Part shown: piece by piece, positions 36,270-44,596 of the stretch
Position numbering within the stretch: position 1 is the first letter of the stretch
How the letters are laid out: each line of letters opens with the position of its first letter
Source: Postechiella marina
GTDB lineage: Bacteria; Bacteroidota; Bacteroidia; Flavobacteriales; Flavobacteriaceae
NCBI RefSeq assembly: GCF_039538365.1
Contig: NZ_BAABCA010000006.1
Location: forward strand, 124,001-188,000
Length of the DNA stretch: 64,000 nucleotides
Direction of reading: 5' to 3'
Translations under genes and position numbers: made by a program
The notes under the pieces: generated by a model
Seen by the model: the letters and a program-made list of their open reading frames with translations, nothing else
Database searches by the model: none
What the model was told of the DNA's origin: nothing

Positions 36270-37922
36270 TTACAAAGACACACCTCTTTTCCAAGGTATA
36301 AAATCGTTATTACCGTGAAGTACTGCTTTAGATGGTGTTTCGCCACTAGCAACTCGTATAATATGATCTAGAATTTTTTCTCCCATAGACTCTATAGTAT
36401 CTTCACCAGTAATTACGGTACCTGCATTAATATCAATAATATCATTCATTTTTTCATACAAATGCGTATTACTAGACATTTTTAAAACGGGCGCTACAGG
36501 ATTACCCGTTGGTGTACCTAAACCTGTTGTAAATACCACAACGTTACATCCAGACCCCACTAGACCAGTTGTAGACTCTACATCGTTACCTGGTGTACAT
36601 AGTAAATTTAACCCCGGCATGGTTACTTGCTCTGTATAATCTAAAACTTTAACCACTGGAGAAGTCCCTCCTTTTTTAGCTGCTCCTGCAGATTTCATGG
36701 CATCGGTAATTAAACCATCTTTTATATTTCCTGGAGAAGGGTTATTCTCAAACCCAGAACCTACAGCTACAGCTGCTGCAGAATATGCTCGCATTAGTCC
36801 GTAGAATTTTTTAGAATCTTCTTCGGTATTACAACGATTAATTAATTCTTGCTCTACACCGTTTAATTCTGGGAATTCTGCTAAAACAGGACTTCCGCCA
36901 AGTGCTACTAATAAATCGGATGCATAACCTAATGCAGGATTTGCAGATATACCTGAAAAACCATCGGACCCTCCACACTCTAATCCTAATGTTAATTTAT
37001 TTAAAGGTGCTGGTTTTCTTTCTATTTTATTTGCTTCTGTTAAACCTATAAAGGTATGTTTAACAGCCTCTTCTATAAGCTTACGTTCGCTTTCGCTACG
37101 CTGTTGCTCTAGATAATGTACAGGCTTGCCCATGTTGGGGTCTATAGCATCCAAGGCATCTTGCAACATGCTTATTTGTGCATTTTGGCAACCTAAACTA
37201 AAAATAGTTGCTCCTGCCACATTTGGGTTTGCAATGTATCCTGCTAAAAGTTTAACTAATACTTCAGAGTCTTGACGAATACCTCCACAACCACCGTCGT
37301 GCTTTAAAAACTTAATACCATCTACATTTGGGAATAATCTATTTTTAGACAACTCTTCTTTTGTAGTAATAATTGGTGTATTAAAAATCTCTTCGCTAGA
37401 AGCTCCTGCCTTGTACTGCTTTATTAACGCATCTGTATCTACAGCGAAATCTTTTTTAGTTTCGTATCCTAATTTTTCTGAAAGCGCACCTTCTAAAACA
37501 TCAATATTTCTGTTTTCACAGAATGTTAACGGAATTACTAACCAATAGTTACTTGTACCTACTTTACCATCTTTTCTGTGGTAGCCATTAAATGTTCTTC
37601 CTTTAAAATTAGAAGCATCTGGGGCAGACCACGTAAATTTTTCTTGTGAATCATTAAATTCTGCAGAAGCGTGCTTTACATTATTAATTGTAATAGCGCA
37701 TCCGGCTTGAATTGACTCAGTGGCTTTTCCGATTAATACACCATACATGAATATTTCATCACCTATAGCAAAATCGTTTAAAGCAAATTTGTGTTTTTGT
37801 TTAATGTTTTCTTTTAAGATAACATCGGTACCATTTATTGTGGTAACAGTTCCTTTTTCTAAAGGATTGATAGCAACAATAATATTGTCTCTTGGGTCTA
37901 TTTGAACGTAATTCTTAGACAT
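36270..37922 (-). CDS. uxaA: Altronate dehydratase
   Basis: The 550 residues contain an N-terminal SAF domain (DPRDNIIVAINPLEKGT, up to about residue 90) and the dehydratase body with LKHDGGCGGIRQDSEV, FSLGCQNAQISML and LECGGSDGFSGISANPALGYA. The family uses a metal centre to convert D-altronate to 2-keto-3-deoxy-D-gluconate. It is somewhat longer than E. coli UxaA (495). It precedes uxaB and follows kdgA after a hairpin at 37952-37982, which may tune relative expression. Confidence 0.94.
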   Translation of the reverse strand: MSKNYVQIDPRDNIIVAINPLEKGTVTTINGTDVILKENIKQKHKFALNDFAIGDEIFMYGVLIGKATESIQAGCAITINNVKHASAEFNDSQEKFTWSAPDASNFKGRTFNGYHRKDGKVGTSNYWLVIPLTFCENRNIDVLEGALSEKLGYETKKDFAVDTDALIKQYKAGASSEEIFNTPIITTKEELSKNRLFPNVDGIKFLKHDGGCGGIRQDSEVLVKLLAGYIANPNVAGATIFSLGCQNAQISMLQDALDAIDPNMGKPVHYLEQQRSESERKLIEEAVKHTFIGLTEANKIERKPAPLNKLTLGLECGGSDGFSGISANPALGYASDLLVALGGSPVLAEFPELNGVEQELINRCNTEEDSKKFYGLMRAYSAAAVAVGSGFENNPSPGNIKDGLITDAMKSAGAAKKGGTSPVVKVLDYTEQVTMPGLNLLCTPGNDVESTTGLVGSGCNVVVFTTGLGTPTGNPVAPVLKMSSNTHLYEKMNDIIDINAGTVITGEDTIESMGEKILDHIIRVASGETPSKAVLHGNNDFIPWKRGVSL

Positions 37923-37951
37923 AGCGGGTATTTCTTATTTAATTTAGTAAG

Positions 37952-37982
37952 AAAAAGGAGATGGGAAAACATCTCCTTTTTT
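37952..37982 (-). terminator. Intercistronic hairpin between kdgA and uxaA
   Basis: AAAAAGGAGATG pairs with CATCTCCTTTTT around a short loop in the 68-bp gap between kdgA and uxaA. On the minus strand it has the form of an intrinsic terminator, so it may act as a partial terminator that lowers expression of the distal genes or as an RNA-stability element. Confidence 0.8.
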
Positions 37983-37990
37983 GAAAAATA

Positions 37991-38659
37991 TTATTTTCTA
38001 ACAGCTTTAACTAATGCAAGTGCAGCTTTTACATCTTGCTCTAATTTAGCGTAATCTTTATTTGCAATGATATCTTTTGAAATCAATTTAGATCCCATTC
38101 CAACACATGTAACACCTGCATCAAACCAACCTTTAAGGTTTTCTTCTGTTGGAGCAACACCACCGGTAGGCATAATGCTTGTCCATGGTTGAGGTCCTTT
38201 AATACCTTTTACAAATTGAGGTCCGTAAATATCACCAGGGAATAATTTAACGATTTCGCAACCTAGCTCTTCGGCTCTAGCGATTTCTGTTAATGTACCA
38301 CATCCTGGAGACCATAATACTTTTTTACGGTTACAAGCAATTGCGATATCTTCTCTTAAAACTGGAGTTACAATAAAGTTTGCTCCTAAAGCCATATATA
38401 ATGATGCAGCAGCCCCGTCTGTAACAGAACCTACACCCATAATCATACCTGGTAATTCGGCAATAGCATATTTAGTTAACTCTCCAAAAACTTCGTGAGC
38501 AAAATCGCCACGAGCAGTAAACTCCATTAAACGCGCACCACCATCGTAACATGCTTTTAATACTTTTTTACTTAATTCTATATCGCTATTAAAAAACAAA
38601 GGAATCATCCCTGTTTCTTTCATTGCTGCTGCAACTTCTATTCTTGAAAATTGTGCCAT
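37991..38659 (-). CDS. kdgA: KDPG/KHG aldolase
   Basis: The 222 residues form a class I aldolase barrel. MEFTARGDFA holds the conserved TxR/GD region, and the Schiff-base Lys is in CEIVKLFPGD. IMPTGGVAPTEEN closes the phosphate site. It cleaves 2-keto-3-deoxy-6-phosphogluconate to pyruvate and glyceraldehyde-3-phosphate, the last step of the pathway. It lies downstream of kdgK and is separated from it by a 74-bp hairpin region. Confidence 0.94.
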   Translation of the reverse strand: MAQFSRIEVAAAMKETGMIPLFFNSDIELSKKVLKACYDGGARLMEFTARGDFAHEVFGELTKYAIAELPGMIMGVGSVTDGAAASLYMALGANFIVTPVLREDIAIACNRKKVLWSPGCGTLTEIARAEELGCEIVKLFPGDIYGPQFVKGIKGPQPWTSIMPTGGVAPTEENLKGWFDAGVTCVGMGSKLISKDIIANKDYAKLEQDVKAALALVKAVRK

Positions 38660-38669
38660 TTTGTTTTAA

Positions 38670-38743
38670 TGTTTAATTGTTGATTTGTTTAGATGTTGAA
38701 CTGTTAAACCAAATAAACGATTTAACAGATCAACAATTAAACA
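38670..38743 (-). repeat. Long inverted repeat between kdgK and kdgA
   Basis: TGTTTAATTGTTGAT (38670-38684) pairs perfectly with ATCAACAATTAAACA (38729-38743), and CTGTTAAA (38701) pairs with TTTAACAG (38721). A 16-nt bulge on one side separates the two stems. The structure fills the 88-bp gap between the genes. It lacks a terminal T-run, so mRNA processing or stability is more likely than termination. Confidence 0.85.
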
Positions 38744-38747
38744 TATA

Positions 38748-39794
38748 TTATCTAGCTACACGTCCTGAAGCGTCTCCACCCATTAGTTTATTTACCTCTG
38801 CAACAGTTACTAAGTTTGCATCACCTTTAATTGTGTGTTTTAAACAAGATGCTGCTACTGCAAAATCTAATGCATTTTGGTCGTTATCTGGGTACGTTAA
38901 TAATCCGTAGATTAAACCTCCCATAAAAGAATCTCCACCACCTACTCTATCTACGATATCTGTAATTTGGTATTGACGTGTTTGGAATAATGTTTTTCCA
39001 TCATATAAAACTCCAGCCCATGTGTTATGAGATGCAGAAATAGAACCTCTTAAAGTAGTAATAACCTTTTTAGCTCTTGGGAATTTTTTCATCATTTGCT
39101 CACATACAGATAAGAACGCCTCTGCTTTTACATTGTGTCCTTCTGTTTGCACAGAAATTCCTTCTGGTTTAATTCCAAAGTGCATTTCTGCATCTTCTTC
39201 GTTTCCTAAAACAACATCACAGTAAGATGTTAATTCTGTCATTACAGCTTCTCTGTGAGCAGCGTCACAATATGTCCATAATTTTGCACGGTAATTTAAA
39301 TCTGTAGAGATTTTAACACCTAATTTGCTAGCAGCTTTAACAGCTTCTAAACAAACATCTGCAGCGCCTTGAGAAATTGCAGGTGTAATACCTGTCCAGT
39401 GAAACCATTCTGCTCCAGCGAAAACCTCTTCCCAGTTAATCATTCCAGATTCGATTTCTGCAATTGCAGAGTGCGCACGGTCATAAACTACTTTAGACCC
39501 TCTAGATACAGCGCCTGTTTCTAAGAAATAGATTCCTAAGCGGTCTCCACCGTAAACAATTTTGTCTACACCAACACCTCTTTTACGCATTTCCATCATA
39601 GCACACTCACCAATATCGTTTTTTGGTAAACGTGTTACGAAATCTACATCAATACCATAATTTGCTAATGATACTGCTACGTTTGATTCTCCTCCTCCAT
39701 AAATAGCATCAAAACTATTTGCTTGCGAAAATCTTAAAAATCCTTGTGGAGCCAATCTTAACATGATTTCTCCGAATGTTACTACTCTACTCAT
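38748..39794 (-). CDS. kdgK: 2-keto-3-deoxygluconate kinase (PfkB family)
   Basis: The 348 residues start with VVTFGEIMLRLAPQG and GGGESNVAVSLANYGIDV, typical of KDG kinases. The PfkB signature and catalytic Asp lie in DRVGGGDSFMGGL. It phosphorylates 2-keto-3-deoxy-D-gluconate at O6 to KDPG. It follows the LgoD-like dehydrogenase gene by 25 bp and precedes kdgA. An adenosine-type kinase for another sugar is less likely because UxaA and KdgA are in the same operon. Confidence 0.94.
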   Translation of the reverse strand: MSRVVTFGEIMLRLAPQGFLRFSQANSFDAIYGGGESNVAVSLANYGIDVDFVTRLPKNDIGECAMMEMRKRGVGVDKIVYGGDRLGIYFLETGAVSRGSKVVYDRAHSAIAEIESGMINWEEVFAGAEWFHWTGITPAISQGAADVCLEAVKAASKLGVKISTDLNYRAKLWTYCDAAHREAVMTELTSYCDVVLGNEEDAEMHFGIKPEGISVQTEGHNVKAEAFLSVCEQMMKKFPRAKKVITTLRGSISASHNTWAGVLYDGKTLFQTRQYQITDIVDRVGGGDSFMGGLIYGLLTYPDNDQNALDFAVAASCLKHTIKGDANLVTVAEVNKLMGGDASGRVAR

Positions 39795-39819
39795 TCTGTT
39801 TATAGTTAATTTAATTAAG

Positions 39820-40833
39820 TTAAAGTTTGAAATCGACAGTGGCTTTTATTACACCTGTTTCTGGTTTTAACCAACTGTCAAAGTTTGCAATCATTTCTGT
39901 ATAAGGCACATTGTGCGTAATAAACGATTCTGTTGGAAATTGATCTAACACACTAATTACATGCTCAAAATCTTCTGTAGTTGCGTTTCTACTGCACATT
40001 AATGTCATCTCTTTGGCGTGTACCTTTGGGTGTGTGTATGTAAGCTCTCCTTTAGACAAGCCAACTAATACAAAACGTCCTCCATGAGACATATAATCTG
40101 GACATGCCTCTAATGCATATTTATTTCCTGACGCATCAAAAACAGCAGTACATAAATCGCCATTAGTAATTTTTTCTATGTCGCTAGCAGCGTTTTCACC
40201 TGCCTTTACAATATAGTCTACACCTATTTTTTCTTTGGCATATTCTAAGCGTTGCTCGTTCATATCTATAGCTATTACTTTAGCTCCTGCAATTTGAGCT
40301 AATTTCATAATACCTATACCTATTGGCCCACAACCAACAACAGCAACAATTTCACCAGGTTTAATATCTGCTCTACGAACTGCATGTGCACCAATTGCTA
40401 AGGGCTCTACAATAGCCATTTCATCGTCGCTTAAATTATTGGCAGGTAATAAAATATCTGCAGGTACAGTAATTTGCTCTTGCATACCACCATCTCCATG
40501 AACACCCAACACTGTAATATTTGTGCAACAGTTTGTTTTTCCATTTCTACAAGCTATACATTTGCCACAACTTATATAAGGCATTATAACAACTTTATCG
40601 CCAGCTTTAATTCCTCTTGCATTCTCTCCTATTTCTAAAACTTCGGAAGCTAACTCGTGACCTAATATTCTTGGGTAGGTAAAAAATGCTTGATTTCCTC
40701 CATAAGCATGCAAATCTGTACCACAAATCCCTACCTTGTTTATTTGTAATAAGGCTTCATTTTCTTTTCTAACAGGTGCCTCTTTTTCTTTTAATAAAAA
40801 CTCACCTGGCTTTTCGCAGACAATGTACTTCAT
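39820..40833 (-). CDS. lgoD: Zinc-dependent L-galactonate 5-dehydrogenase-like enzyme (LgoD/YjjN-like)
   Basis: The 337 residues are a medium-chain dehydrogenase with catalytic zinc residues C37, H59 and E60 (GICGTDLHAYGGN, ILGHE), structural-zinc Cys in CGKCIACRNGKTNC and NAD motif GCGPIGIG. Segments HAYGGNQAFFTYPRILGHE, VLGVHGDGG, EPLAIGAHAVRRA and GELTYTHPK match my memory of E. coli YjjN (LgoD), which oxidises L-galactonate to D-tagaturonate. This supplies UxaB without UxaC. It heads the seven-gene minus-strand operon and faces a LacI gene. Assignment rests on recalled similarity plus pathway logic; an alignment would settle it. Confidence 0.82.
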   Translation of the reverse strand: MKYIVCEKPGEFLLKEKEAPVRKENEALLQINKVGICGTDLHAYGGNQAFFTYPRILGHELASEVLEIGENARGIKAGDKVVIMPYISCGKCIACRNGKTNCCTNITVLGVHGDGGMQEQITVPADILLPANNLSDDEMAIVEPLAIGAHAVRRADIKPGEIVAVVGCGPIGIGIMKLAQIAGAKVIAIDMNEQRLEYAKEKIGVDYIVKAGENAASDIEKITNGDLCTAVFDASGNKYALEACPDYMSHGGRFVLVGLSKGELTYTHPKVHAKEMTLMCSRNATTEDFEHVISVLDQFPTESFITHNVPYTEMIANFDSWLKPETGVIKATVDFKL

Positions 40834-40874
40834 TTATGTATTATATTTTAGTTTAGCTGACTGTTTAAACAAAC

Positions 40875-40892
40875 TGTTCAAACGATTGAACA
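40875..40892. promoter_or_regulatory. LacI-type operator upstream of lgoD
   Basis: TGTTCAAACGATTGAACA is an 18-bp inverted repeat with 7-bp arms and a central CG, the form of LacI-family operators. It lies 42 bp before the lgoD start, in front of the catabolic operon. Confidence 0.75.
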
Positions 40893-41006
40893 ATTTATTC
40901 AAAAAATAAAGAATTTTAAAAAATCCTTTACAATAAAACACCAAAAAAAAACGTTAAAAACCCTATGATTGCTAATAAAAATCATAAAAGTGTAACGCGG
41001 TAAAGT

Positions 41007-41038
41007 TTTGGCATTTTCAACAAAAAGAACTATTTTTG
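41007..41038 (+). promoter_or_regulatory. Bacteroidota promoter of the lacI gene
   Basis: TTTG at 41007-41010 and TATTTTTG at 41031-41038 fit the Bacteroidota -33 and -7 elements (TTTG, about 20 nt, TAnnTTTG). Transcription would begin near 41045. The second operator overlaps the -7 element and start site, which predicts autorepression. Confidence 0.75.
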
Positions 41039-41054
41039 TTCAATCGTTGTAACA
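41037..41054. promoter_or_regulatory. LacI-type operator at the lacI promoter
   Basis: TGTTCAATCGTTGTAACA differs from the reverse complement of the operator at 40875 by two adjacent bases. It overlaps the -7 element and the expected transcription start of the regulator gene. Confidence 0.7.
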
Positions 41055-41068
41055 AATGTATTAAAAAA

Positions 41069-42094
41069 TTGGCTAATAAAAAAAAAACGACCATAAAAGA
41101 TATTGCTAATGTGTTAGGAATTACTCCTTCAGCTGTATCTAAAGCGTTAAACAACCACCCAAGAATAAGCGAAAAAACAAAGGCCGATGTTATTCAGGTT
41201 GCAGAGAATTTAAATTATCAACCAAATCATCTTGCTAGTGCATTAAGAAAAGGTAAAAGTAATCTTGTTGGTGTAATAATTCCTCGAGCAAATAGCCACT
41301 TCTTCTCTTCTATTATAGAAAAAATGGAAGACGTTTTAAATAAAGAAGGATACAATGTTATTATCTCCCAATCTAACGAATCTTACAAAAAAGAGTGTCG
41401 AAGTATTGACGCCTTACTTTACACCCAAGTTGATGGTATTATTGCTTCTATGGCAAACGAGACCATTAAATTAAATTATTACGAAAAAATTAAATCTCAA
41501 AACATACCTCTTATTCTTTTTGATAGAGGTGAAAACGATTTAAATGTTGATTATATTGGTATTGACGATTATAAAAGTAGCCAGATTGTTATAGAACATC
41601 TTGTACAACAAGGCTGCAAACGCATAGCACATATAGGCGGTTTTAGCCATACTAGAATTTACAAAAACAGAATACGAGGCTATAGAGACTCTCTTAAAAA
41701 ATTCGATCTGCCTATTGAAGACGACTTAATTACAGAAAGCAACTTGAGAATAGAAGATGGCAGACGTATTATGAAGCAACTTCTAGAACTTCCCAATAGA
41801 CCAGATGCTGTATATGCTGCTAGCGATTACGCTGCTCTTGGCGCTTTACAAACCATGCAAAGCATGAATATAAATGTACCTAACGAAATTGCATTGGTTG
41901 GTTTTAGCAACGAATCTTTTACATCTTTAGTAACACCTTCTATATCTTCTATAGAGCAACACAGCAGTAAAATTGGAGAATTAACTGCTAAAACATTCTT
42001 AAAGCGCATTAACAATCCAAACGAAAAAGTGTCACTAAATAAGATGATTCTTGATGCAGAACTTATAGTAAGAGACTCGTCTAAACGAAAATAA
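41069..42094 (+). CDS. LacI-family transcriptional regulator
   Basis: The frame can be read from a TTG at 41036, but that codon lies in the -7 promoter element and so cannot be translated. The first usable start is the TTG at 41069, giving about 341 residues beginning ANKKKTTIKDIANVLGITPSAVSKALNN, the LacI helix-turn-helix and hinge (NHLASALRKGKSN). The periplasmic-binding-protein-like core binds an effector sugar (GVIIPRANSHFFSSIIEKMED, ALVGFSNESFTSLVTPSISSI). It faces the lgoD operon and probably represses it, with an intermediate such as L-galactonate, tagaturonate or KDG as inducer. No ATG start is available. Confidence 0.92.
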   Translation: MANKKKTTIKDIANVLGITPSAVSKALNNHPRISEKTKADVIQVAENLNYQPNHLASALRKGKSNLVGVIIPRANSHFFSSIIEKMEDVLNKEGYNVIISQSNESYKKECRSIDALLYTQVDGIIASMANETIKLNYYEKIKSQNIPLILFDRGENDLNVDYIGIDDYKSSQIVIEHLVQQGCKRIAHIGGFSHTRIYKNRIRGYRDSLKKFDLPIEDDLITESNLRIEDGRRIMKQLLELPNRPDAVYAASDYAALGALQTMQSMNINVPNEIALVGFSNESFTSLVTPSISSIEQHSSKIGELTAKTFLKRINNPNEKVSLNKMILDAELIVRDSSKRK

Positions 42095-42392
42095 ACTTAT
42101 ACGTTTTTCATTTCCATATTTGATAGAAAAAAGAAAGAGTGTACACCTGGTACACTCAAACTAACTCAAAAAATTAACTGAAAAAACTATCTTATATATT
42201 GTTATGTTGCTTTATTTAATTTTAAATACTTTTAATAATAAACAATTTTAGTTTTGTTAAAAAAACTCGCATTGTTCTCCATAGCAAATTTCAGTGTTTT
42301 ATAAAGAAAACCTTGTCTTATTTGTTTAAATAAACACAACAAATGGTTATATATATTTTTTTTTGAAGTATTTAACATACAGCCCCTAAAAA
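42095..42392. other. Intergenic region after lacI
   Basis: This AT-rich stretch separates the convergent lacI and AraC genes. It contains the hairpin GAGTGTAC / GTACACTC at 42137-42157, which may serve as a weak terminator although no T-run follows it. Nothing else is recognisable. Confidence 0.5.
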
Positions 42393-43256
42393 TTAATTAA
42401 CATTAATTTTTCTATATTTTTTTTGATAAACCAAAGGAGAACAACCCATTAACTTTTTAAATTGCTTATAAAAAAAGGGAAGACTCTCGTATCCTGATAG
42501 AAATGCTACTTCAGAGACTCTTTTATCAGATTCTATTAAAAACTTACAGGCTAAGTTTATTTTATACTCATTTAAAAAAAAGAAAAAGGTTTTATTAAAA
42601 GTCTTTTTAAAGAACCTACAAAAAGGCTCCTCGCCCATTGAAACCAAACTTGCAACCTCGCTTAATTTAATAGGACGATGATAATTTTCTTTTACAAAAT
42701 TATGCACCTTGTTAATACGCTCGTTAGATTTACTTGTTAGTTTAGACGTAAACCCTACACCAGATAAATATTTTTTATTTTTAGATTCTGATAAAATTTT
42801 TAAAACACGTAAAAAAGTTAATATTTTATCAAAAGGCTCCTGTTTTAGCATAGCTACCAATAAAGGCGCTACTTTTTTTACCGTTACAGTTTCAAATTGA
42901 ACACCACGAGAGGCAGACCACAACAACCTAGCTATACCTGCAAACTCGGGGTTATTTAACCAACCAGCACCCATAACATCATCTCCCCACTGCACTACAA
43001 TAGACTGAGACTTCTCCTTATTATCTTCTGTGTTTTTCCAGCAATGAGGCAAATTCTCACCAATTAACACTAAATCTTCAGCCTCAAACTCCATAACACT
43101 ATCGCCAACATAACGCATCCCTCCACTTTTAACAATAAAGGTTAATTCGAATTCTGGATGAAAATGCCAAGGCGCATCAAATTCATCTTCTTTGAATTCA
43201 AAAATTTTAAATGAGTTTTGTGGCGGACTACTAATTTTTTCTAACTGCGCTTTCAT
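42393..43256 (-). CDS. AraC-family transcriptional regulator
   Basis: The start is the ATG at 43256 (MKAQLEKISSPPQ); an upstream TTG at 43277 is less likely. About 287 residues have a cupin sensor (DAPWHFHPEFELTFI with metal-like His residues, LVLIGENLPHCW) and a C-terminal helix-turn-helix pair (LSEVASLVSMGEEPFCRFFKKTF, AFLSGYESLPFFYKQFKKLMGCSPLVYQKKY). It belongs to a different AraC branch from the tandem pair at 18-20 kb. It diverges from the dehydrogenase/GH2 cluster at 43.4 kb and is the likely local regulator. Confidence 0.9.
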   Translation of the reverse strand: MKAQLEKISSPPQNSFKIFEFKEDEFDAPWHFHPEFELTFIVKSGGMRYVGDSVMEFEAEDLVLIGENLPHCWKNTEDNKEKSQSIVVQWGDDVMGAGWLNNPEFAGIARLLWSASRGVQFETVTVKKVAPLLVAMLKQEPFDKILTFLRVLKILSESKNKKYLSGVGFTSKLTSKSNERINKVHNFVKENYHRPIKLSEVASLVSMGEEPFCRFFKKTFNKTFFFFLNEYKINLACKFLIESDKRVSEVAFLSGYESLPFFYKQFKKLMGCSPLVYQKKYRKINVN

Positions 43257-43379
43257 AGTGTTTAACTTGAAACCCAAATATAATCTATTTTATATCAGAA
43301 TATATTTAAATTAAATATTTAAGTCAAAATAGAGTATTATTTGAACGTTATAGAATAATTATATGGCGTTCTAAATTTT

Positions 43380-43387
43380 TATTTTTG
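43380..43387 (+). promoter_or_regulatory. Candidate -7 promoter element of the dehydrogenase/GH2 operon
   Basis: TATTTTTG matches TAnnTTTG and lies 37 bp before the ATG at 43424. The upstream -33 TTTG is not at the ideal distance. The element overlaps an in-frame TTG at 43385 and so argues against that start. Confidence 0.45.
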
Positions 43388-43423
43388 TATGCTAAAGCAC
43401 AATTCAAAACTAATTTTTTACAT

Positions 43424-44545
43424 ATGTCTTTAAAATGTAGAGCAGCAATTGCCAAAGGAGATGGTTCTTTTACTATCGAAGAAATTATTGTAAAACCACC
43501 AAAAAAAGATGAGGTTTTAGTAAAAATGAAAGCCTCTGGATTATGCCACACAGATCATGATTCTCTTACTTGGGGTATGCCTATTGTTTTAGGACACGAA
43601 GGCTCTGGAATTGTTGAAGCAATTGGTGAAGAAGTAGAAAACATAAACGTTGGCGACGAGGTTATTTTAAACTGGGCAACACCTTGTTATACCTGTTTTC
43701 AATGCCAAGAAGGCAACCAGCATATTTGCGAAAAAAACTCGCCAGTTATTGCCAACCATGCAGGAAAACTTCCTGGAGGGCATGTTGCTATTGAAGGCAC
43801 AACTTGGAAAGGTGAACCTATTGAACGGTCTTTTAATATTGGAACTTTATCTGAGTATAGCTTAGTACGCGCTTCTGCTGTGGTAAAAAAACAAAGTAAA
43901 AAGTTATCTTTTGAATCTGCTTCTATTGTATGCTGTGGTGTTATGACCGGATGTGGTTCTGTTTTTAACACTGCAAAAGTAACCTTAGGCAGTTCTGTTG
44001 TTGTATTAGGTACTGGCGGAGTTGGCCTAAACGTTATTCAGGCTGCAAGAATATCTGGCGCTGCTAAAATTATTGCTGTAGACATTAACGAAAACCGTTT
44101 AGAAATGGCTAAAAAGTTTGGAGCTACTAATGTTATTTTGGCAGATAGAGAAGATAAAGGCTTAAACAACGCTGCTAAAATAGTAAAGAGTATGACCGAA
44201 GGAAGAGGTGCAGATTACGCTTTTGAATGCACTGCTGTTCCTGCTTTAGGAGTTGCACCGTTAGCCATGGTACGTAACGCAGGCACTGCGGTACAAGTAA
44301 GCGGTATTGAAGAAGAAATTACGGTAGACATGCGACTTTTTGAATGGGACAAAAAATACATAAATCCATTATACGGTGCTGCAAGACCAGATATAGATTT
44401 TCCTAAACTTGAAGCTTTATACGACAAGGGAGAATTAATGCTAGACGAAATGATAACCAACACCTATTCGCTAGATAATTTACAACAAGCTTTTGATGAT
44501 ATGCTGTCTGGCAAAAACGCTAAAGGTGTAATTACTTTCGAATAA
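43424..44545 (+). CDS. Zinc-dependent alcohol dehydrogenase (class III-like)
   Basis: The start is the ATG at 43424 (MSLKCRAAIAKGDGSF). About 373 residues have the catalytic zinc residues in ASGLCHTDHDSLTWG and LGHEGSG, structural Cys in CYTCFQCQEGNQHICEK, and the NAD motif GTGGVGLN. It resembles class III/AdhC-type dehydrogenases. It lacks a signal peptide and is the first gene before GH2, esterase and sulfatases. A role in oxidising an aldehyde or alcohol released from the polysaccharide, or formaldehyde from methylated sugars, is possible; the substrate is not readable. Confidence 0.9.
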   Translation: MSLKCRAAIAKGDGSFTIEEIIVKPPKKDEVLVKMKASGLCHTDHDSLTWGMPIVLGHEGSGIVEAIGEEVENINVGDEVILNWATPCYTCFQCQEGNQHICEKNSPVIANHAGKLPGGHVAIEGTTWKGEPIERSFNIGTLSEYSLVRASAVVKKQSKKLSFESASIVCCGVMTGCGSVFNTAKVTLGSSVVVLGTGGVGLNVIQAARISGAAKIIAVDINENRLEMAKKFGATNVILADREDKGLNNAAKIVKSMTEGRGADYAFECTAVPALGVAPLAMVRNAGTAVQVSGIEEEITVDMRLFEWDKKYINPLYGAARPDIDFPKLEALYDKGELMLDEMITNTYSLDNLQQAFDDMLSGKNAKGVITFE

Positions 44546-44596
44546 AACACAAAACCAACTTAAAAACTTCCAACAAGACAATAATCAATTTTCATT

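Larger units (their letters stand above)
40834..41068. promoter_or_regulatory. Divergent lgoD/lacI regulatory region
   Basis: This 235-bp non-coding region lies between two divergent transcription units. It contains two near-identical 18-bp operators (40875-40892 and 41037-41054) and a full promoter for the regulator gene. No reading frame is supported. Confidence 0.8.

Noticed and set aside
41036..41068. TTG at 41036 as start of the LacI gene
   Set aside because: It lies within the -7 promoter element TATTTTTG and would be upstream of the transcript start.
29625..41068. Locus for ordinary D-galacturonate or L-fucose use
   Set aside because: Galacturonate needs UxaC, which is absent. L-fucose needs fuconate dehydratase, which is absent, and the C5 oxidation of a 6-deoxy acid cannot give tagaturonate.
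43385..43423. TTG at 43385 as start of the zinc dehydrogenase
   Set aside because: It overlaps a TAnnTTTG element, and the ATG at 43424 gives the usual N-terminus for the family.
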